Of a stretch of 17,739 nucleotides of DNA, positions 14,863-17,739 are shown piece by piece. The translations under genes were made by a program, and so were the position numbers. Under the pieces are notes generated by a model. It worked only from the letters and a program-made list of their open reading frames with translations, was not told the origin of the DNA and searched no databases. Each line of letters begins with the position of its first letter. The first letter of the stretch is position 1. Source of the DNA: DASZHC01 sp035938215 (lineage in GTDB: Bacteria > Verrucomicrobiota > Verrucomicrobiia > Chthoniobacterales > JAFAMB01); contig DASZHC010000107.1 in the NCBI GenBank assembly GCA_035938215.1, forward strand, positions 1 through 17,739. The letters are read 5' to 3'.

Positions 14863-14925
14863 TGAGGAATCGTGTCTGAATGGGAATAAAAACGCTTCCT
14901 TCCGGTCTAAAGACTAAGTGAAACT

Positions 14926-14930
14926 GGAGA
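14926..14930 (+). promoter_or_regulatory. Ribosome-binding site of the secreted TPR gene
   Basis: GGAGA ends six bases before the ATG at 14937, good spacing. It fixes the start of the signal-peptide protein. Confidence 0.6.
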
Positions 14931-14936
14931 ATTGAA

Positions 14937-15443
14937 ATGAGATACACAATTGCAATCTGCGTCGTCGCCGGGTGGACGGCATCGTCATGTTTTGCGGCGG
15001 GAAGTGGAAGTGCGGGAAGTTCCGGGCAAACGGTCGTCAGGACGGAGAGCCCGGCCGTTACGGCTTACAATGAAGGCGTTCGTTTGATGAAGGCGAAACA
15101 GTTTGCGCGCGCCCAGGCTAGCTTTGAGCAGGCGGTAGGACAGGATCCAGGCTTTGCCGAGGCGCATAACAATCTGGCTTTTTGCCTGCGGAAAGAGGGT
15201 TCACAGAATTTTGAGAAATCGCTTGAGCACTACAACAAGGCGATAGCGCTCAAGCCCGTGCTGGCTGCCGCCTATGAGTATCGAGGAGTTCTGTACATGG
15301 AGATGGGACGGAAGGCAGATGCCGAAAAGGATCTCGCGACATTGAAGAAACTCGATCCGCACCTGGCCGGCGATCTGGAGGCGTATATCAAGACGGGCAA
15401 AGAAGATGAAGATCTCTACAGTGCCAGCAAAGAGTGGCATTGA
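14937..15443 (+). CDS. Secreted tetratricopeptide-repeat protein
   Basis: 168 residues. The signal peptide (MRYTIAICVVAGWTASSCFA, cleavage after FAA is plausible; the Cys at 18 lacks a proper lipobox) is followed by a Gly/Ser linker and about three TPR units, near 41-76 (AVTAYNEGVRLMKAKQFARA), 77-113 (AEAHNNLAFCLRKEGSQNFE) and 112-145. It ends in an acidic tail. TPR proteins mediate protein contacts; here the location should be periplasmic. The 3' end overlaps the start of the PdxA-family gene by ten bases, so the two are co-translated despite no obvious functional link. It is divergent from the contractile sheath gene. Confidence 0.85.
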   Translation: MRYTIAICVVAGWTASSCFAAGSGSAGSSGQTVVRTESPAVTAYNEGVRLMKAKQFARAQASFEQAVGQDPGFAEAHNNLAFCLRKEGSQNFEKSLEHYNKAIALKPVLAAAYEYRGVLYMEMGRKADAEKDLATLKKLDPHLAGDLEAYIKTGKEDEDLYSASKEWH

Positions 15444-16438
15444 AAGAGAACTCCTTGGCTACGATTGGGATCACGATGGGCGATGCTGCTGGCATCGGCC
15501 CAGAGATCATAATGAAAAGCTTGGACCACGCCGAGCTTTACGACCGCTGTCGCCCGCTGGTTATCGGCGATGCCGCCCGGCTACGCAAAGCCGGACGAAT
15601 CGTCCTCTCCCAGTCGGAGGTCAATGCTATTGATGATTCGATTGATGCAAAATTTAATCCGGGCACCGTGGACTGCATTGATCTGAAGCTCATTCCGGCG
15701 GACCTGCCTTGGGGCAAACTCTCCGCTGTGTGCGGCGATGCCGCGTACCAATACCTTGCCCGGGCAGTCGAACTGGCTTTAGCCGGCAAGATCGACGCAA
15801 TCTGTACCGCGCCCCTGAACAAGAAGGCGCTCCATGCCGGTGGCCATGTTTTCCCGGGTCACACCGAGATACTCGCGCATCTGACCGGTACACCGGAGGT
15901 GTCGATGATGCTTTCCACTCCGAGGCTCAAGGTCATTCACGTCACGACGCATATCGGCTTGATCGACGCAGTCGCCAAGATCGAGCCCGGCTTGGTGGAG
16001 CGGACGATCATCCGTGGGCACGACACTCTCGTGCACGCGGGGAACAAAAATCCAAAAATCGGTGTTTGCGGCATCAACCCGCACGCGGGCGAGCATGGTC
16101 TATTCGGGTACGGCGAGGAAGAATCCAAGATCGAACCGGCTATCCAAGCCTGTCGGGCCCGCGGCTGGAACGTTGAAGGCCCTCTACCCGCCGACACGCT
16201 TTTCTTTCGCGCCGGGCGCGGCGACTTTGACATTGTCGTGGCCATGTATCACGACCAGGGTCACGGTCCGGTGAAGGTACTCGGCATTGAGGCAGGCGTA
16301 AACATCACGGTCGGTCTGCCGGTTATCCGCACCTCCGTTGATCATGGCACAGCCTTCGACATTGCCGGCACAGGCAGGGCGGACGAGCGCAGCCTGCTGG
16401 TGGCTATTGAGCAGGCCATCGAACTCGCCCAAAGATGA
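15434..16438 (+). CDS. pdxA: PdxA-family 4-phospho-hydroxy-acid dehydrogenase (PdxA/PdxA2-like)
   Basis: 334 residues, full length for the family. Classical PdxA oxidises 4-phosphohydroxy-L-threonine with NAD in pyridoxal-phosphate synthesis; the PdxA2 branch acts on phosphorylated four-carbon sugar acids. Visible are GITMGDAAGIGPEI (12-25), substrate His143-Thr144 in PGHTE, and the three metal-ligand His at 173 (TTHIG), 217 (NPHAGE) and 273 (YHDQGH), then NITVGLPVIRTSVDHGTAFD (290-309). The 'YHDQGHGPVKVLG' stretch with His after DQG, and 'GTAFDIAG', are closer to the PdxA2 branch than to E. coli PdxA (DQGLPVLK). The start is a GTG at 15434 overlapping the TPR gene; no ATG occurs before the conserved core. 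Cytosolic and homodimeric in the family. Which substrate it uses is not settled by the sequence. Confidence 0.93.
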   Translation: MALKENSLATIGITMGDAAGIGPEIIMKSLDHAELYDRCRPLVIGDAARLRKAGRIVLSQSEVNAIDDSIDAKFNPGTVDCIDLKLIPADLPWGKLSAVCGDAAYQYLARAVELALAGKIDAICTAPLNKKALHAGGHVFPGHTEILAHLTGTPEVSMMLSTPRLKVIHVTTHIGLIDAVAKIEPGLVERTIIRGHDTLVHAGNKNPKIGVCGINPHAGEHGLFGYGEEESKIEPAIQACRARGWNVEGPLPADTLFFRAGRGDFDIVVAMYHDQGHGPVKVLGIEAGVNITVGLPVIRTSVDHGTAFDIAGTGRADERSLLVAIEQAIELAQR

Positions 16439-16584
16439 ACGGCTCGGCCCGATATATCCGCGGTTTTCGGAACCGGTGGGAACGTACATAACATGGCGTC
16501 ATCCCGAGCAGTCCTGAGAGCCGCTTCGGGCAATATAAAGAATGCGACTTAACGGATTGGGAAATCGGCCGATAGCTGATTAGG

Positions 16585-16737
16585 ATGCGCAGCCTGTTCG
16601 TCAACCCCCAAATAGAGCCGGTCTTCCTTCTTTATAGAATCGGCGTTTTTGCCGCCTGTGCTGCGACCATCATCGCCGCCGGCGCGCTGATTTGGCTGAC
16701 ACACCTCCCGATACGAAACCCTTTTCGCCACTATTAG
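16585..16737 (+). CDS. 50-residue single-pass membrane protein
   Basis: A short gene running MRSLFVNPQIEPVFLLYRIG, then a hydrophobic helix (VFAACAATIIAAGALIWLTH, about 21-40), then a short basic tail ending RNPFRHY. It ends six bases before the transglutaminase gene, with which it is probably co-transcribed. An AGG directly precedes the ATG; there is no ideal ribosome-binding site. The clean topology and tight spacing argue that it is real, but a gene this short could be fortuitous. It could be a small partner or assembly factor of the anchored transglutaminase. Confidence 0.5.
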   Translation: MRSLFVNPQIEPVFLLYRIGVFAACAATIIAAGALIWLTHLPIRNPFRHY

Positions 16738-16743
16738 ATTAAA

Positions 16744-17739
16744 ATGTTTCGGAATCTCCGGTTTCTCTTTTGCCTCATTGTCAGCGCGGTATTCTTTTTT
16801 GCCGGAGCTGGCTTGCTGGCGCTTTGGGCTGTGATGGGTGCCAAACCCGCAAGGCTCACTTGGGATCCACCTACGGTCCGGAGGTCGATCATGAGTTTCG
16901 GATATAAGGTGTATGCGAATCCGCAGGTTAACGCAGGGAAATATTTTCTAAGCAAAGTAGTGTTGAAGAATTCGGGCGGAAAACCGATTCACGACCTCAC
17001 CGTCAGCTATCAGGTCCCGGACTACATTCCGTGGACAACGCCCGAGGTAAGCGGGGATCTTCCACCGGGCAATTCCGTCGTAGAACTCTATTACCCGAAG
17101 TTTCCTGAACGAATCACGCACCTGGCGAATCAGACGCCTGCGACGCTGGAGATCAAACTGCAGTGGCGCGAGGAAGAGGGGGGACTCAGGGAACAGGTTC
17201 TTCGCGACGATTTTCTCATCTACGGGGTGAATGAGGTTCAATACAGTGATCTGCCTGCGGAAGACATGCTGACCTGGTATGACCAGTGGAACCTGGCGCA
17301 GTTTGTTATCTGTATGGTCACGCCTAACGACCCGACGGTAAAGGAATACGCCGCGGCGATTACCAAGCGCATCGGGGGTACGCTTGCGGGCGTTACCCAG
17401 GATCCGCGGCAAGTGCTGGAACTGATGAAGGCGACCTACGATTATATGCGCGAGACCGGTATGCGCTACGCGAGTTCGGAAGGCGTTCCAACGAGCATCG
17501 GGGACACACGAACCCTTGTGCAAACCGTTCGCCTGCCAAGGGATGTGATTAGTTCGAATAACGGCCTCTGTATCGAACTCGCGATTCTTTGGGCTTCCAT
17601 ACTCGATCAGCTTGGTTGCCAGACCTACATTCTTCTCCGCCCGGGACACGCCTTCACGATAGTTCAGGCAGGTGATCAGAATTTCCCGATTGAGTGCACG
17701 GCGATAACGCCGAAGGCGGTCGGCCAAAATAATGACGTA
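16744..17739 (+). CDS. Membrane-anchored transglutaminase-like protein (3' end outside the window)
   Basis: 332 residues are visible with no stop. An N-terminal membrane helix (about 7-33, FLFCLIVSAVFFFAGAGLLA) is followed by a beta-rich extracytoplasmic domain (35-160, with 'VVLKNSGGKPIHDLTVSYQV' resembling an Ig-like or CARDB-type fold) and a transglutaminase-like papain-fold core. The core shows the catalytic triad Cys276 (NNGLCIELA), His302 (RPGHAF) and the acidic residue Glu317 (FPIECT), in the order typical of transglutaminase-like proteins. Such proteins act as proteases or peptide cross-linkers at the cell surface; which one is not determined. The active-site segment is complete; the missing part is C-terminal. 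Confidence 0.85.
   Translation, partial: MFRNLRFLFCLIVSAVFFFAGAGLLALWAVMGAKPARLTWDPPTVRRSIMSFGYKVYANPQVNAGKYFLSKVVLKNSGGKPIHDLTVSYQVPDYIPWTTPEVSGDLPPGNSVVELYYPKFPERITHLANQTPATLEIKLQWREEEGGLREQVLRDDFLIYGVNEVQYSDLPAEDMLTWYDQWNLAQFVICMVTPNDPTVKEYAAAITKRIGGTLAGVTQDPRQVLELMKATYDYMRETGMRYASSEGVPTSIGDTRTLVQTVRLPRDVISSNNGLCIELAILWASILDQLGCQTYILLRPGHAFTIVQAGDQNFPIECTAITPKAVGQNNDV

Noticed and set aside
16439..16584. Terminator after the PdxA-family gene
   Set aside because: The cccgag..gcttcggg stem near 16502-16531 is bulged and lacks a T-run; too weak to call.
1..17739. CRISPR array, tRNA or rRNA genes
   Set aside because: I saw no regularly spaced direct repeats, no cloverleaf with a T-loop-like gttcgaat element, and no rRNA-like sequence.

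Overview
The window looks like chromosome of a soil-type Verrucomicrobiota, probably Chthoniobacterales (Ca. Udaeobacter / Chthoniobacter relatives). This rests on inference, not a search. The supporting signs are a run of small prepilin-like genes ending in one large PilX-like gene (reminiscent of the 'Verru_Chthon cassette' families), a Ser/Thr kinase with a DLG-type activation segment and TPR tail typical of that group, non-coding palindromic repeats rich in 'tagggcgg..tctccga' and 'cctccgtg..caccgtg' motifs, weak or absent Shine-Dalgarno sites, and many ATGA stop/start overlaps.

Region 1 (about 290-6330) is a pilin/surface-protein cluster. Five plus-strand genes (326-4235) encode a small secreted Ala/Pro-rich protein, three proteins with type IV prepilin leaders (G|TTLVE, G|WSLVE, G|FTLIE) and a 692-residue protein with one N-terminal membrane helix. 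A 119-bp element with perfect 31-bp inverted ends lies between the first and second pilin genes and carries the only usable start codon of the second. The cluster ends in a 23-bp hairpin that starts at the stop codon. Two secreted proteins of unknown function (4743-6325) are encoded convergently.

Region 2 (6533-9352) reads as one operon: a prepilin peptidase cut down to its N-terminal cysteine domain, an ABC ATPase, an ABC-2-like membrane protein and an anchored helical-repeat protein. A 543-bp non-coding stretch with two related palindromic repeat units follows.

Region 3 (9896-13041) holds a 757-residue zinc-ribbon/kinase/TPR protein, a 403-bp gap, a 78-residue hypothetical protein and a decayed VOC/glyoxalase-fold gene with two frame changes and no N-terminal half.

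Region 4 (13325-17739) has an orphan fused TssB-TssC-like contractile sheath protein on the minus strand. Divergent from it are a secreted TPR protein overlapping a PdxA-family dehydrogenase, then a 50-residue single-helix protein and a membrane-anchored transglutaminase-like protein that runs off the right edge. The strongest candidates for new biology are the element-donated start codon in the pilin cassette, the reduced pilin cassette with its peptidase/ABC operon, and the solitary sheath fusion.
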